A DNA stretch of 64,000 nucleotides from Oscillospiraceae bacterium (GTDB lineage: Bacteria; Bacillota; Clostridia; Oscillospirales; Oscillospiraceae), in contig SVLJ01000016.1 in assembly GCA_015067995.1 (NCBI GenBank), forward strand, positions 1 to 64,000, written 5' to 3'. The position numbers were made by a program, and so were the translations under genes. A model generated the notes under the pieces. It had not been told where the DNA came from, ran no database searches, and saw only the letters and a program-made list of their open reading frames with translations. Below, one piece after another: positions 38,865-47,407 of this stretch; position 1 is the stretch's first letter; every line of letters begins with the position of its first letter.

Positions 38865-40348
38865 ACTGCATCCTCCTTATATTCTTCGATTGCACAACGC
38901 ATGCCATGCGGCGCGCGAACGGTTATTTTCGCACCTTCTTCTGCCATCCCATGAATCAGAAAACCATGGTTTACGGAATGTCTGCCGCCCTCGGCAGCTC
39001 CCGAAAGCAGTTCTGCCTGCCAACGGTCCAGCTTTGCCTTCTGATACATCAGAATCTGTTCGCTGTTCCAGTCAACGTACGAAATGGCAAAGGTATGCTC
39101 ACGGTCCTTTCCCAGGATCGCCGCGATTTCCGACACATTCATGCCGGCATTCCGACAGTAATACTCCATCGTAGTCCGCAAAAGCTCTCCGTGCGAGAGC
39201 GTCGGCCGATCCTTTCCTGTCAGGAAGCTTCCCCGCTCCGCAAACGGCAGATGCACGCCCTCCCGAATCAAGGGGTCCAGCGCAACAGAAAGCGCTTTCT
39301 TATATGTCTGCGGGGTCAGCCGTCCGCCTCCGGGTTCCCGGAAAAGCGGCTGGTCTTTTGGGGCACACTTTTCCGCGCGCAGCCGGGCCAGTTGCTGCCC
39401 CAGCACTTTTTCAGCCACTGCGGAGCAGGCAACGTTCCGGTAAGCATTGGCCGAGTGCAGCAGTCCCGTCATCGCCGCAGCTTCCCCCCGCTTCTGCTTG
39501 TAGGCTTTTGTTACCTCAAGCCAGGAAACCCAGGCGCTTCGCTTCCAGTCTCCGACATTCAGCGCGCACAGCTCATATACCGTCAAACCGGTCAATGCCT
39601 GAAGCTGCATGGCCGGATACACATCGGAGTCACGGCCGTTTTTCAGGCACGCATTCCAAAGCCCTCTCAACTCTTCCTCTGTCAGGCTGGCGCGCGCCAG
39701 ATCTCTGCTTGCAATGGTGGAAAGCTTTACCTTACACTCTCTCATAAGCGCTCTCAGGGGATTGTCCGCCAGCAGTTTGTCCAAAACCGCAGCCTCCAGG
39801 ATTCCCCCCAGAATCACCCAATAGGTACGTTCCGTTTCGCTGCGTCCCATTTTTCTCTTTTTGCGATGGGTGATCGGTTCCATAACGTCCTCCATCGACG
39901 ATTGGCTCGTGCAGTCAGAGATACGCAGATCCCCAAAGGCCGCACGGAGCTGATGATCCCAGATGTTCCAATACTCATCCGCTTTTCCGGCCCATTTGTT
40001 CAAGCCCTGAATCGCACTTCGGCTCAGCCGCACATACACGGCCATGGTCACCGGGCTGCCAGCGTCGGTCAGCTGGCTGCGCAGATCTCCGATGTGCGCA
40101 GCCGCATACGCCGCCATGCATGCTTCCACTCTCTTTTCAAATTCCTCCTTCGTCTCTCCGGCCCGGGACGCTGTCTGCTGCCAGGACTTCGTGAATACTT
40201 TTCCATCCAGGCCCAGCATACGCCAGTTCTTTTTCCAGCGCGAATCCGAAGTCCGGCAGGTCTGTTCCACAAGGAACGAAATCTCCTGAACTGTCTTCTT
40301 CTCTGCATGTTCATATACAGGTTCATGTACAGGTTCATATTCGGGCAT
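38861..40348 (-). CDS. Tyrosine-recombinase-like protein, partner of the fusion
   Basis: 495 residues, start ATG at 40348 after AAAGGAGG. The C-terminal half follows the recombinase fold, but box I is ALTGLTVYELCAL with Thr256 in place of the catalytic Arg. The second box is LLRTTMEYYCRNAG (Arg391 kept, both His changed), LGH has become LGK414, and a Tyr (Tyr424, AISYVDW) stands where the nucleophile belongs. The upstream part (80-230) is a helical core-binding domain. Its end overlaps the start of the gyrase-tailed gene by ATGA, so the two proteins are made together. It may supply the Tyr that the partner lacks, while the partner supplies the box I Arg. Confidence 0.8.
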   Translation of the reverse strand: MPEYEPVHEPVYEHAEKKTVQEISFLVEQTCRTSDSRWKKNWRMLGLDGKVFTKSWQQTASRAGETKEEFEKRVEACMAAYAAAHIGDLRSQLTDAGSPVTMAVYVRLSRSAIQGLNKWAGKADEYWNIWDHQLRAAFGDLRISDCTSQSSMEDVMEPITHRKKRKMGRSETERTYWVILGGILEAAVLDKLLADNPLRALMRECKVKLSTIASRDLARASLTEEELRGLWNACLKNGRDSDVYPAMQLQALTGLTVYELCALNVGDWKRSAWVSWLEVTKAYKQKRGEAAAMTGLLHSANAYRNVACSAVAEKVLGQQLARLRAEKCAPKDQPLFREPGGGRLTPQTYKKALSVALDPLIREGVHLPFAERGSFLTGKDRPTLSHGELLRTTMEYYCRNAGMNVSEIAAILGKDREHTFAISYVDWNSEQILMYQKAKLDRWQAELLSGAAEGGRHSVNHGFLIHGMAEEGAKITVRAPHGMRCAIEEYKEDAV

Positions 40349-40536
40349 AAAAGCACCTCCTTTTCTGATGGTCACAGCCTATCAGAAAGGGGGGTACGAT
40401 TCCGCATATAAAACTGTACCAAAGTGAGCTAAACCAAAATCATACAGGTTTCCGTATTTGCAGCATTGCACGCGTCAACGAGTTCATTTATACTGAATTC
40501 AGAAACTTTTTTAAACTTTGGAGGTGTACTAAATTT
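40349..40536. promoter_or_regulatory. Divergent promoter region of the recombinase module
   Basis: 188 bases between two divergent starts. It is clearly AT-richer than the flanking genes, with TTTATACTGAATTCAG around 40486. Exact promoter boxes cannot be fixed. Confidence 0.45.
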
Positions 40537-42360
40537 ATGGCACCATGCAAAAAAGAAGAAACGCGCAAAGAAAGAGCGCTGCGCCAAAAGAAGGACTCGT
40601 CCTGTCACATCGGCGCCGCTTTGCCGGAAGAAAAGTGGATGCTGCTCACGGAACAAGAGCGTTCAAAAGTAAGCTATTGGAATTGGAACCTCATCGTGCC
40701 GAAAGAGAACCCTCTGGGCGACAGTTATTTCTACCGCCAATTCGAAGCCGAAACGCCTCAAACAATGCCTTCAGGCGAGGAGGTTGAACAAGCGAAAGAA
40801 GCCTACCTCGAGCCATACGATCTTCTGTCCTTTGCAGACAGCAGCATTCAGCTGAAAACGACCATGGAAACGATTCAAACAGAAGTAAACGAAAACCTGA
40901 GCAACCTCTGTCTGAAGTGTTCTATCTATCAAAACGCCTTGGCCGGCAAAGAGGGCAAGCCGCTTTGTTTCGACGGGTTTACAAAAGGTTTTTATGTTCC
41001 CTTTTACTTTGCCATGCAGCGAACACGCCAGCCACGGTCTGACGCCCACAAGACAGCTCCGGACAGAATCATCCTGATCCGCGATCTGCGTTTTTTGGGT
41101 CACCCGGTCATCGTAGCCTTAAGGTATCCGAAGCCGCAAAACAAACTCCAAAGAGACCTGCTCCATTCATTGAATTGCTGCTACCCCGGTTCGGGAAAAA
41201 ATAGCAACCGATACAGCAAACGTTTGGGCGAAAGAATTGATGAAGCACTGATGCACGGCATGAGGCCCGAAATCATTGCCGAAGGAAGCGCGCTGCCTCG
41301 GGATATCATTTATCACTGGCAGGACAGGGAAACCCGAACCGCTGCCAGAGTCCGGCAGAAAGCAACCGCAAAATACAACCTGGAGTGCATGCATTTTTCT
41401 TCCACCGCCTTGTATAAGCACACAGTTATCCATCCTCACAAAGGTGCTCCCTCCTATTCCAGGGGATATCGCTTCGTCATTCGCCAGGAAGAGGGAAAAG
41501 CTCCCAGATTGACTTCCATCTACCCGGAATACGAATGGGCCTTGATGGAGAAGCTCTGCTACGGAATTCTCGGGTTTGAAAACTCCCGACGGCATGTACC
41601 AGACCGCTTCCCCCTGTCTCCGCTTCGCCTGTTCAATCTGGCCGTAGATTTCCTGTCAACTCCCGATAACCGGTGCTTTACGCTTTCTGTATTCACCTCT
41701 CCCGTTTTGGTCGCACTGGTTTTTCTGACGGTGCTGGATCCCAACGCCGTCTATATGGCATTCGACCAGCTTGATTCGAAATCCGCAGATTATTTATATG
41801 GCTGTTATGGGAATCTCCTCCGGATCCGGGAGCAATTCGAAGACAGCCCGTCAGAATTCATCCCCCGGGTGCTGCACGTCTTCCGCGAAGAATACTCCCC
41901 AAACACCAACTCCGTCTGGGAAACGACTATCATGGACTGGTATGGAACCTGGGATACCCGCGCCTATAATGCCGGCATTTACTGCCCCTGCTTTCTCACG
42001 CAGCCTCCGCTTCCGGAAATTTCAAACGCATTGCTGAGCGAAGACTCCTTGAATCTATCCTTCCCCCTGGATTCCGGTATCGCCGGAATGGGTGAACTGA
42101 TCACACGGCTCCTGATTTTCAACCCGGCTACCATGTCTGCCACCCCCTCTCCCGGGAGCAACGCAAACAATCAACCTCTGTCCACCTCTTATCCCTACCA
42201 ATGCAAACCGGACGGCACGTTAGACTACGAAAACGTTCGCCCCGGCATCGACATAGAAGACCTGAATAGTCTTTTGGAACAAGGCTTCCTGTTCAGTGAG
42301 AGAACAGACCTCTTTCGTATGAGGACACAGAATTCAATAGGAATCAGGGTGGAAACATGA
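40537..42360 (+). CDS. Unknown 607-residue protein of the recombinase module
   Basis: 607 residues, start ATG at 40537 twelve bases after GGAGG. No family is recognised. Residues 1-20 are very basic. A Cys pair (LCLKCSIY) lies near 125. An HTH-like segment (EALMHGMRPEIIAEGSALP, then RDIIYHWQDRETRTAARVRQ) lies near 236-275, suggesting DNA binding. The later part alternates hydrophobic helices (LFNLAVDFLS; VLVALVFLTVLDPNAVYMAF) without a clear membrane topology. It is divergent from the recombinase pair, ends about 350 bases from tRNA-fMet, and uses similar codons to the pair. It could be a target-site or accessory factor of the element. Confidence 0.75.
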   Translation: MAPCKKEETRKERALRQKKDSSCHIGAALPEEKWMLLTEQERSKVSYWNWNLIVPKENPLGDSYFYRQFEAETPQTMPSGEEVEQAKEAYLEPYDLLSFADSSIQLKTTMETIQTEVNENLSNLCLKCSIYQNALAGKEGKPLCFDGFTKGFYVPFYFAMQRTRQPRSDAHKTAPDRIILIRDLRFLGHPVIVALRYPKPQNKLQRDLLHSLNCCYPGSGKNSNRYSKRLGERIDEALMHGMRPEIIAEGSALPRDIIYHWQDRETRTAARVRQKATAKYNLECMHFSSTALYKHTVIHPHKGAPSYSRGYRFVIRQEEGKAPRLTSIYPEYEWALMEKLCYGILGFENSRRHVPDRFPLSPLRLFNLAVDFLSTPDNRCFTLSVFTSPVLVALVFLTVLDPNAVYMAFDQLDSKSADYLYGCYGNLLRIREQFEDSPSEFIPRVLHVFREEYSPNTNSVWETTIMDWYGTWDTRAYNAGIYCPCFLTQPPLPEISNALLSEDSLNLSFPLDSGIAGMGELITRLLIFNPATMSATPSPGSNANNQPLSTSYPYQCKPDGTLDYENVRPGIDIEDLNSLLEQGFLFSERTDLFRMRTQNSIGIRVET

Positions 42361-42676
42361 AGCGGTAACATACCACGCAGGTCTGACACCTTCTGTATAA
42401 TGGAGTTGCGTCGCAAGATGCAGCTCCATCATGTCATCGCCCCCTTTTGACAAACGAACAATAACTCCCCTATCGACGATATACAAAATAGGACGGGAAT
42501 GTGAACCCATTTGTACCGCCAAGGCTCTTGTACTAATTTTTCCCCCGTTTTCCGCCAGATTTAGTACAAGCCTCGTTTTGCGGCACGCCGGCCACCTCAA
42601 GCGCTCTACTTTATTTCCTCTCCGAAAGCGCCAAAAAGTTGCAAAAAACACAAAAACCTCCCAAAAACGCAGAAAA
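42361..42676. other. Intergenic stretch between the island module and the tRNA genes
   Basis: No gene is visible. There is an 8-bp inverted pair CTTGTACT / AGTACAAG around 42527 and 42562, spaced by 27 bases, and a run of A-rich sequence. If the tRNA is an insertion target, this is the terminal part of the element. Confidence 0.5.
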
Positions 42677-42704
42677 ACACCTGATTTCTTGCGAAATCAG
42701 GTGT
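42677..42704 (-). terminator. Terminator of the tRNA-Leu / tRNA-fMet transcript
   Basis: A 12-bp stem ACACCTGATTTC / GAAATCAGGTGT with a 4-base loop, then TTTTTC on the minus strand, two bases after the tRNA 3' end. Confidence 0.85.
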
Positions 42705-42706
42705 TA

Positions 42707-42782
<76 letters not shown>

Positions 42783-42793
42783 ATATGAAAATC

Positions 42794-42880
42794 TGGTGCC
42801 GGTGACCGGACTCGAACCGGTACGGTATTTCTACCAGAGGATTTTAAGTCCGCCGTGTCTACCGATTTCACCACACCGGC
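42794..42880 (-). tRNA. tRNA-Leu (anticodon TAA)
   Basis: 87 bases with encoded CCA, from GCCGGTG to CACCGGCACCA. The anticodon loop CTTAAAA gives TAA. A long variable arm (TCTGGTAGAAATACC-type) confirms a class II tRNA. It lies 11 bases upstream of tRNA-fMet in the same transcript. Confidence 0.95.
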
Positions 42881-43062
42881 GTACATATTTGCAAGGGTTA
42901 GAATACCATAGCCGCACGTCTTTGTCAATAGTTTATTGCAAAATTGCTGGTTCTATTCCACTTTTCCGAAAAATCTCTCCCGATCATTGTGCGATTCTAT
43001 GCAATTTCTCCCCAGTTACAGCATATATTAGCGGAGTATCCATTGCGAAGGAGGAGAGAAAT

Positions 43063-43134
43063 ATGAGCCTGTGCAAAATCCAGGACGTAGATGATCTGAT
43101 TTTTCAGGATGCCTGGGAGATCAGCCAACGATAA
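43063..43134 (+). CDS. 23-residue microprotein
   Basis: MSLCKIQDVDDLIFQDAWE-ISQR is encoded by 24 codons including the stop. GAAGGAGGAGAG sits six bases before the ATG, one of the strongest ribosome sites of the window, and a perfect palindromic terminator follows 5 bases after the stop. It is acidic and amphipathic. No family is recognised; it may be a small regulator or a leader peptide. Confidence 0.6.
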   Translation: MSLCKIQDVDDLIFQDAWEISQR

Positions 43135-43139
43135 TCTCA

Positions 43140-43165
43140 CAGCGCGCCGCAGCTGCGGCGCGCTG
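43140..43165. terminator. Perfect 26-base palindrome, convergent terminator
   Basis: CAGCGCGCCGCAG followed directly by its complement. It lies between the microprotein stop and the mnmA stop and can serve both strands, although only TCGCCTTTC follows on the plus strand. Confidence 0.65.
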
Positions 43166-43172
43166 TCGCCTT

Positions 43173-44231
43173 TCATCGAATGGTTCCGCCGCCCACGACG
43201 CGCTCACCATCGTAAAACACCACGGCCTGTCCCGGCGTCACTGCCCGCTGAGGCTGGTCAAATATCAGACGCGCACAGCCATCCGGCAGAGGCTCCAGAA
43301 CAGCCTCCGCCTCCTTCTGACTGTACCGCGTTTTGGCAGTGACACGCATGGGTTCTGTCAGTTCCGGAATAGAGATATAATTGACCCGCTCCGCGGTTAC
43401 CTCACGGGAAAACAGCGCTTCATTTGGGCCCAGCACCACCGTACCCGCCACCAGATCCTTACGGACAACATACACCGGTGCGCCGACACTGACGCCCAGC
43501 CCCTTGCGCTGACCCATCGTATAGCTCTCCTGCCCCTGATGGCGTCCCAGCACACGGCCATTCATATCCACAAAATTTCCCGGCTGCGGCCGGATGCCCC
43601 ACTCCCGCAGGAAGGTCATATAATCTCCATTGGGAATGAAGCAGATGTCCTGACTGTCCGGCTTTCCGGCATTGTCCAGCCCGCTTTCCTCCGCCAATGC
43701 GCGAATCATGGGCTTTTCATATTCACCCACCGGCAGTAGAATGTGCTGCAGCTGTTCCTGCTTCAACTGATAGAGCATATAGCTCTGATCTTTTCGATGA
43801 TCGCGCCCTCGCAGCAGCAGCCAACGGCCGGAAGCCTCGTCAAACGCCACCCGGGCATAATGTCCTGTCGCCAGATAGTCACTTCCCTGTTCCAGCGCCC
43901 AGTCCAGCAACGCGCCGAACTTGATTTCACGATTGCAGTCGATACAGGGGTTGGGTGTCCGCCCCGCCGAATATTCCAACACAAAGCAGCCCATTACCTT
44001 CTCACGGAACAGAGAACACAGATCCAGCACCGTATGAGGAATCCCTATCGCCGCCGCAGAGCGCTGCGCCGCTGCCGCTTCTTCAGAAAGGCCGCTGCCA
44101 TCGGGCAGATCGTTGCCGTGATGCAGCTGCAGCGTGACACCGGAAACGGAATAGCCGGCCTTCTGCAGCAGAATGGCAGCGCCGGCGCTGTCCACGCCGC
44201 CGCTCATGGCAATCACGACCTTCTTTTTCAC
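43173..44231 (-). CDS. mnmA: tRNA 2-thiouridine(34) synthase MnmA
   Basis: 352 residues; thiolates the wobble uridine of Lys, Glu and Gln tRNAs using a persulfide relay. The start is GTG at 44231 after AAAGGAG. The PP-loop ATP site SGGVDS lies at residues 10-15. The catalytic Cys is in NPCIDCN near 94-100 and the second Cys in DSQDICFIPNGDY near 192-204. The C-terminal beta-barrel ends QAVVFYDGERVVGGGTI. Full length and intact. It is convergent with the 23-residue microprotein and adjacent to two tRNA genes. Confidence 0.97.
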   Translation of the reverse strand: MKKKVVIAMSGGVDSAGAAILLQKAGYSVSGVTLQLHHGNDLPDGSGLSEEAAAAQRSAAAIGIPHTVLDLCSLFREKVMGCFVLEYSAGRTPNPCIDCNREIKFGALLDWALEQGSDYLATGHYARVAFDEASGRWLLLRGRDHRKDQSYMLYQLKQEQLQHILLPVGEYEKPMIRALAEESGLDNAGKPDSQDICFIPNGDYMTFLREWGIRPQPGNFVDMNGRVLGRHQGQESYTMGQRKGLGVSVGAPVYVVRKDLVAGTVVLGPNEALFSREVTAERVNYISIPELTEPMRVTAKTRYSQKEAEAVLEPLPDGCARLIFDQPQRAVTPGQAVVFYDGERVVGGGTIR

Positions 44232-44256
44232 ACTCTCAACTCCTTTACGAAAACGA

Positions 44257-44274
44257 GCCCGCGCTGCCGCGGGC
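44257..44274 (-). terminator. Terminator-like hairpin before mnmA
   Basis: GCCCGCG / CGCGGGC with a 4-base loop, then TCGTTTTCG on the minus strand, 12 bases after the stop of the kinase-like gene. Confidence 0.6.
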
Positions 44275-44285
44275 CCGGTATCTTC

Positions 44286-45095
44286 TCAATCCTGTTGTCT
44301 CACACGGAAAGCGCTCACCGGCAGGGCATCCGCCAAACCCAGCAGAGCATGGTTGAAACCGCCGGCATAATCGAAAGGAACATCCTTCACCATGGGGGTG
44401 CCGCTCTGACGGTCAGGGATGGCTACCGTGACACGGGTACCCTTTTTGGAATCCACCAGAATGGTGCCGCCATGTCTCTGGGCAATTCGGCGGCACAGAG
44501 CAAGACCAAGCCCCACGCCGCTGGAGGGCAGGCGCAGCTGGTCCTCAGAACAGGCAGAAAACAGGGCTGCCATTTTCTGGGAATCGATGCCTGGGCCGGT
44601 ATCAATGACGGTAAGGCGCACCTGATGATCAGAAATCACAAGCTCCACAGCGATACTGCCGCCACGGGGCGTAAATTTGAAGGCGTTGGACAGCAGCTGA
44701 AAAAGAAGCTGCTCCACGCTGTCACGATGAACTGCACAGACATGGCTCTCCTTCCGGCAGGAGAAGGACAGCTGCAGGCCCAGGAGCTCTGCCAGAGAGC
44801 TGCTCTGCAGGCAGATGTCCCGCGCCAGCTCCACAATATCACAATCCCGCAGGGGAAGTGTGTCGGATTCTGACAGATAGGCAGCCGCGGTCAGGTTGTT
44901 GGCCAACCGGAGAAGCTGATAAAAGCTCTGATCCAGCACGGCAGCCTGATGGTCCAGCTGGGCATCCTGCTCCCGGCGCTCCGCAGGAACCAGAGATGCC
45001 GCCGCCAGATGCAGATTGCCCAACGCATACCGCAGTTGAGTGGAAAGAGCCGGCAGGATCTTTGCCAAGAGGTCATCGCGTTCATTGAGTTCCAT
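44286..45095 (-). CDS. Sensor-less histidine-kinase-like ATPase
   Basis: 269 residues, start ATG at 45095 after AAAGGAG. The C-terminal HATPase domain is clear: N box LLSNAFKFTPRGG near 138-150, G1 DTGPGID near 165-171, G2 GVGLGLALCRR near 193-203. The N-terminal helices (PALSTQLRYALGNLHLAAA) sit where a HisKA dimerisation domain belongs, but the usual H-E-L-R-T-P phosphoacceptor motif is replaced by S-T-Q-L-R-Y-A, so autophosphorylation is doubtful. There is no membrane segment or response regulator next to it. A tail of about 45 residues after the ATPase is unassigned. It may be an anti-sigma-like or signalling adaptor. Confidence 0.82.
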   Translation of the reverse strand: MELNERDDLLAKILPALSTQLRYALGNLHLAAASLVPAERREQDAQLDHQAAVLDQSFYQLLRLANNLTAAAYLSESDTLPLRDCDIVELARDICLQSSSLAELLGLQLSFSCRKESHVCAVHRDSVEQLLFQLLSNAFKFTPRGGSIAVELVISDHQVRLTVIDTGPGIDSQKMAALFSACSEDQLRLPSSGVGLGLALCRRIAQRHGGTILVDSKKGTRVTVAIPDRQSGTPMVKDVPFDYAGGFNHALLGLADALPVSAFRVRQQD

Positions 45096-45264
45096 ATGCA
45101 AAGCTCCTTTCCTTTCAAACTGCCCGGTGATTAGCCTTTACAAAACCCCGGCAAAAAATCAGGCTGACGGGACTCCATTTTCAGCCATATGGTAGCAAAT
45201 TTTCGTTGCAAATACAAGTTTTTCCACAGGATTTGTCGAAATATGTCGAAGGAATCCGAAAAAA

Positions 45265-45294
45265 GGACTTCCGGAGCGGCTGCTCCGGAAGTCC
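45265..45294 (-). terminator. Terminator of hpf
   Basis: A 13-bp stem GGACTTCCGGAGC / GCTCCGGAAGTCC, 4-base loop, then TTTTTTCGG on the minus strand, 15 bases past the stop. Confidence 0.9.
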
Positions 45295-45309
45295 AGATGG
45301 TCTGTTCGG

Positions 45310-45849
45310 TTATTCCTCGCCGGTTTCAATGAGGCCGTAGCCGCCGGCCTTGCGTTTGTAGACAATGGAGAGGGCAGAGTCCTCGTTGTTGCGGAAGACG
45401 AAGAACTCGTGATCCAGCAGATTCATCTGCAGAATGGCTTCCTCGGGGCTCATGGGCTTGACAGAGAAACGCTTGGTGCGGACAATGTCAAACTCCTTCT
45501 CTTCCACGATCTCAAAGCTGTCATCCTCTACGGTGGGCAGGGACTCGCTGCGCAGCTTCTTGGCCAGACGGGTCTTGTTCTTGAGGATCTGACGCTCGAT
45601 ATATCCGCAGGCCGCATCCACAGCGCTGCGCATATCACCATCCGGGGCGGTTTTCTGGGCACGCAGCATGGTGGAACCGCTGCGGATCGTGATTTCAACA
45701 GAGCACAGGTGATCTTTCTCCACGGAGAAAGTCACCGCGGCAGAAGGCTCGTCCCGGAAATAACGGTCCAGCTTCGCCAGCTTCTTGTCGGTGTAATCTT
45801 TGATGGAGTCACGCAGGTTAATCTTCTTGCAGGAAAAGGTGCACTTCAT
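45310..45849 (-). CDS. hpf: Ribosome hibernation promoting factor, long form
   Basis: 179 residues, the long HPF form that pairs 70S ribosomes into 100S dimers in stationary phase. The start at 45849 follows AAAGGAG. The N-terminal RaiA/S30AE fold spans about 1-100 (INLRDSIKDYTDKKLAKLDRYF; VEITIRSGSTMLRAQ). The C-terminal dimerisation domain spans about 122-178 (IVRTKRFSVKPMSPEEAILQ, then MNLLDHEFFVFRN). Single-gene unit with its own terminator. Confidence 0.96.
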   Translation of the reverse strand: MKCTFSCKKINLRDSIKDYTDKKLAKLDRYFRDEPSAAVTFSVEKDHLCSVEITIRSGSTMLRAQKTAPDGDMRSAVDAACGYIERQILKNKTRLAKKLRSESLPTVEDDSFEIVEEKEFDIVRTKRFSVKPMSPEEAILQMNLLDHEFFVFRNNEDSALSIVYKRKAGGYGLIETGEE

Positions 45850-45978
45850 AGATATCGCTCCTTTCGTGTGACCGGGGGGATCGCCCCTCGTAAATTTATT
45901 ATAGCATTGCTGCCGGGCTTTGAAAAGAGAAAATACACTTTATTTGAAAAAAGTTCATATCCTTCATGCAGAAAAAGG

Positions 45979-46005
45979 GAACCGTCCGCAAGCTGCAGAC
46001 GGTTC
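45979..46005 (-). terminator. Terminator-like hairpin upstream of hpf
   Basis: GAACCGTC / GACGGTTC with an 11-base centre, followed on the minus strand by CCTTTTTC. It probably ends the transcript of the 54-residue gene, 112 bases further up. The rest of 45850-46117 shows no gene. Confidence 0.75.
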
Positions 46006-46117
46006 TAACGGGTGGGATATTGGAAAGCTTCCACATTCATGATACCGCACCGGCGGTAAAAAGGCAATGGGAGCTTTTGTCGTACCGGCACAGGTTTTGG
46101 GGAATCCTGTCGTCCGC

Positions 46118-46282
46118 CTATGCGGATGCGCCGGATTGCGCTTCCGTCTCCGTACGGCGCAGATACAGCTCCTCTGCCTGCTGCTGCGCTTCCATCAGGG
46201 AGGCACGCAGCTGTGCCAGCGTTTCCTCTGCCGCTGTCAGTGTGTTGAACAGGAAAATGTATTCTTCGGGCAAAAATGGCAT
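46118..46282 (-). CDS. Small coiled-coil protein (54 residues)
   Basis: The start ATG at 46282 follows GAGGAGG. The sequence begins MPFLPEEYIFLFNTLTAAEE and continues as a heptad-like helix (LAQLRASLMEAQQQAEELYL). Similar short proteins are common in the Oscillospiraceae, function unknown. It could bind another helical protein. Confidence 0.7.
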   Translation of the reverse strand: MPFLPEEYIFLFNTLTAAEETLAQLRASLMEAQQQAEELYLRRTETEAQSGASA

Positions 46283-46428
46283 ATCGTATCCTCCTCTTAT
46301 ACCATATTTAGGGGTTGCCTGTGGAACTATCATACTATATCGTGAATGGGAAATTCGTCGAATCCCGTCGCAGAGAGAAGATATTCTGCACATTCAGGGG
46401 AACAGGGAGGAATACGGCGGAAAAAGAC

Positions 46429-46455
46429 AGAACCGTGCGTAAAACGCACGGTTCT
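46429..46455 (-). terminator. Terminator of the nucleoside salvage operon
   Basis: A 12-bp stem AGAACCGTGCGT / ACGCACGGTTCT, 3-base loop, then GTCTTTTTCC on the minus strand, 17 bases past the stop of the last nucleoside hydrolase. Confidence 0.88.
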
Positions 46456-46471
46456 GAGAGAATACTGCGGT

Positions 46472-47407
46472 TTAATAGCTGGTGAGAATGTCCGTCACCA
46501 GACCGGCAAAAGCCTCGCGATCCACATCCAGCACCACAAAGGCGTTCTTTTCCGGGAACTGCTTGTCGCTCCACAGGTCAGTGACTGTCTTGCCGTTGGT
46601 GATGGTGCCGCGGGTCTCCACGTAGACGCCGGCCTCTTCGCCGGAGAAAATATGGGGATATGCTGCGAACAGCACCGGACAAACATCGTGCAGACAGACG
46701 ATGGGGGCGATGATAGCGGCATAAAATGCCTTGGCGCGGGCAATGGCAGTGCTCATAAAGCGGCAGACATCGGAATCATAGTTTTCGATCTGTGCCAGCT
46801 CGGGATGAGTCAGGTATGCCTGCATGGTAACGTCCAGACCGCACATCACCACCTGCACACCAGCCTTGAACACCATCTGTGCAGCATGAGGATCGGCGAC
46901 GATGTTGAACTCCGCACAGGGCGTCACGTTACCGCCCTTGGCCGCGCCGCCCATGATGAGAATGCGCTTGATGAGGGTCTTCAGCTCGGGATACTTCTGG
47001 AAAGCAATTGCCAGATCCGTCAGGGGGCCGACAGAGATCACCTGCAGCTCACCGCCGCAGGCCACGGCTGCCTCATACAGCGCGTCCCATGCGGGCTTGG
47101 TCTCCACAGGAGCAGGGGAGGGGGGGATCTCCGCGCCGCCCAAACCATCCTCGCCATGGATATGGGAGGCAGTCTCCAGCACGTTGAAGAGGGGACGGTC
47201 GGCACCGGGATAGATGGGAATCTCGCTGCGGCCCGCCAGTGCGCAGACACGGCGGGTATTTTCAAAACTGTTGGCCAGCACCACATTGCCGGCAACTGCG
47301 GAAATGCCGCGGATGTCCAGCTGGGGCAGCTTGCAGGCCACCAGCAGCGCTGCGGAATCGTCCACGCCGGTATCAACGTCGATCCAAACGGGAATCTTGT
47401 TGGTCAT
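46472..47407 (-). CDS. Nucleoside hydrolase (IUNH family), second of pair
   Basis: 311 residues; inosine-uridine-type hydrolases split ribonucleosides into base and ribose. The start is the ATG at 47407 after GGGAGG. The calcium site is DVDTGVDDS (10-18). Other family motifs are MGGAAKGGNVTP near 150, CGLDVT near 190 and HDVCPVLF near 240, which supplies the catalytic region His-Asp. Its start overlaps the stop of the neighbour by 4 bases. Together with the BMP/ABC genes upstream it forms an uptake-and-cleavage unit. Confidence 0.93.
   Translation of the reverse strand: MTNKIPVWIDVDTGVDDSAALLVACKLPQLDIRGISAVAGNVVLANSFENTRRVCALAGRSEIPIYPGADRPLFNVLETASHIHGEDGLGGAEIPPSPAPVETKPAWDALYEAAVACGGELQVISVGPLTDLAIAFQKYPELKTLIKRILIMGGAAKGGNVTPCAEFNIVADPHAAQMVFKAGVQVVMCGLDVTMQAYLTHPELAQIENYDSDVCRFMSTAIARAKAFYAAIIAPIVCLHDVCPVLFAAYPHIFSGEEAGVYVETRGTITNGKTVTDLWSDKQFPEKNAFVVLDVDREAFAGLVTDILTSY

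Noticed and set aside
40645-41595. Minus-strand frames within the 607-residue gene
   Set aside because: They are shorter, lack ribosome sites and are fully covered by a longer frame with an AGGAGG-like site and a divergent promoter region.
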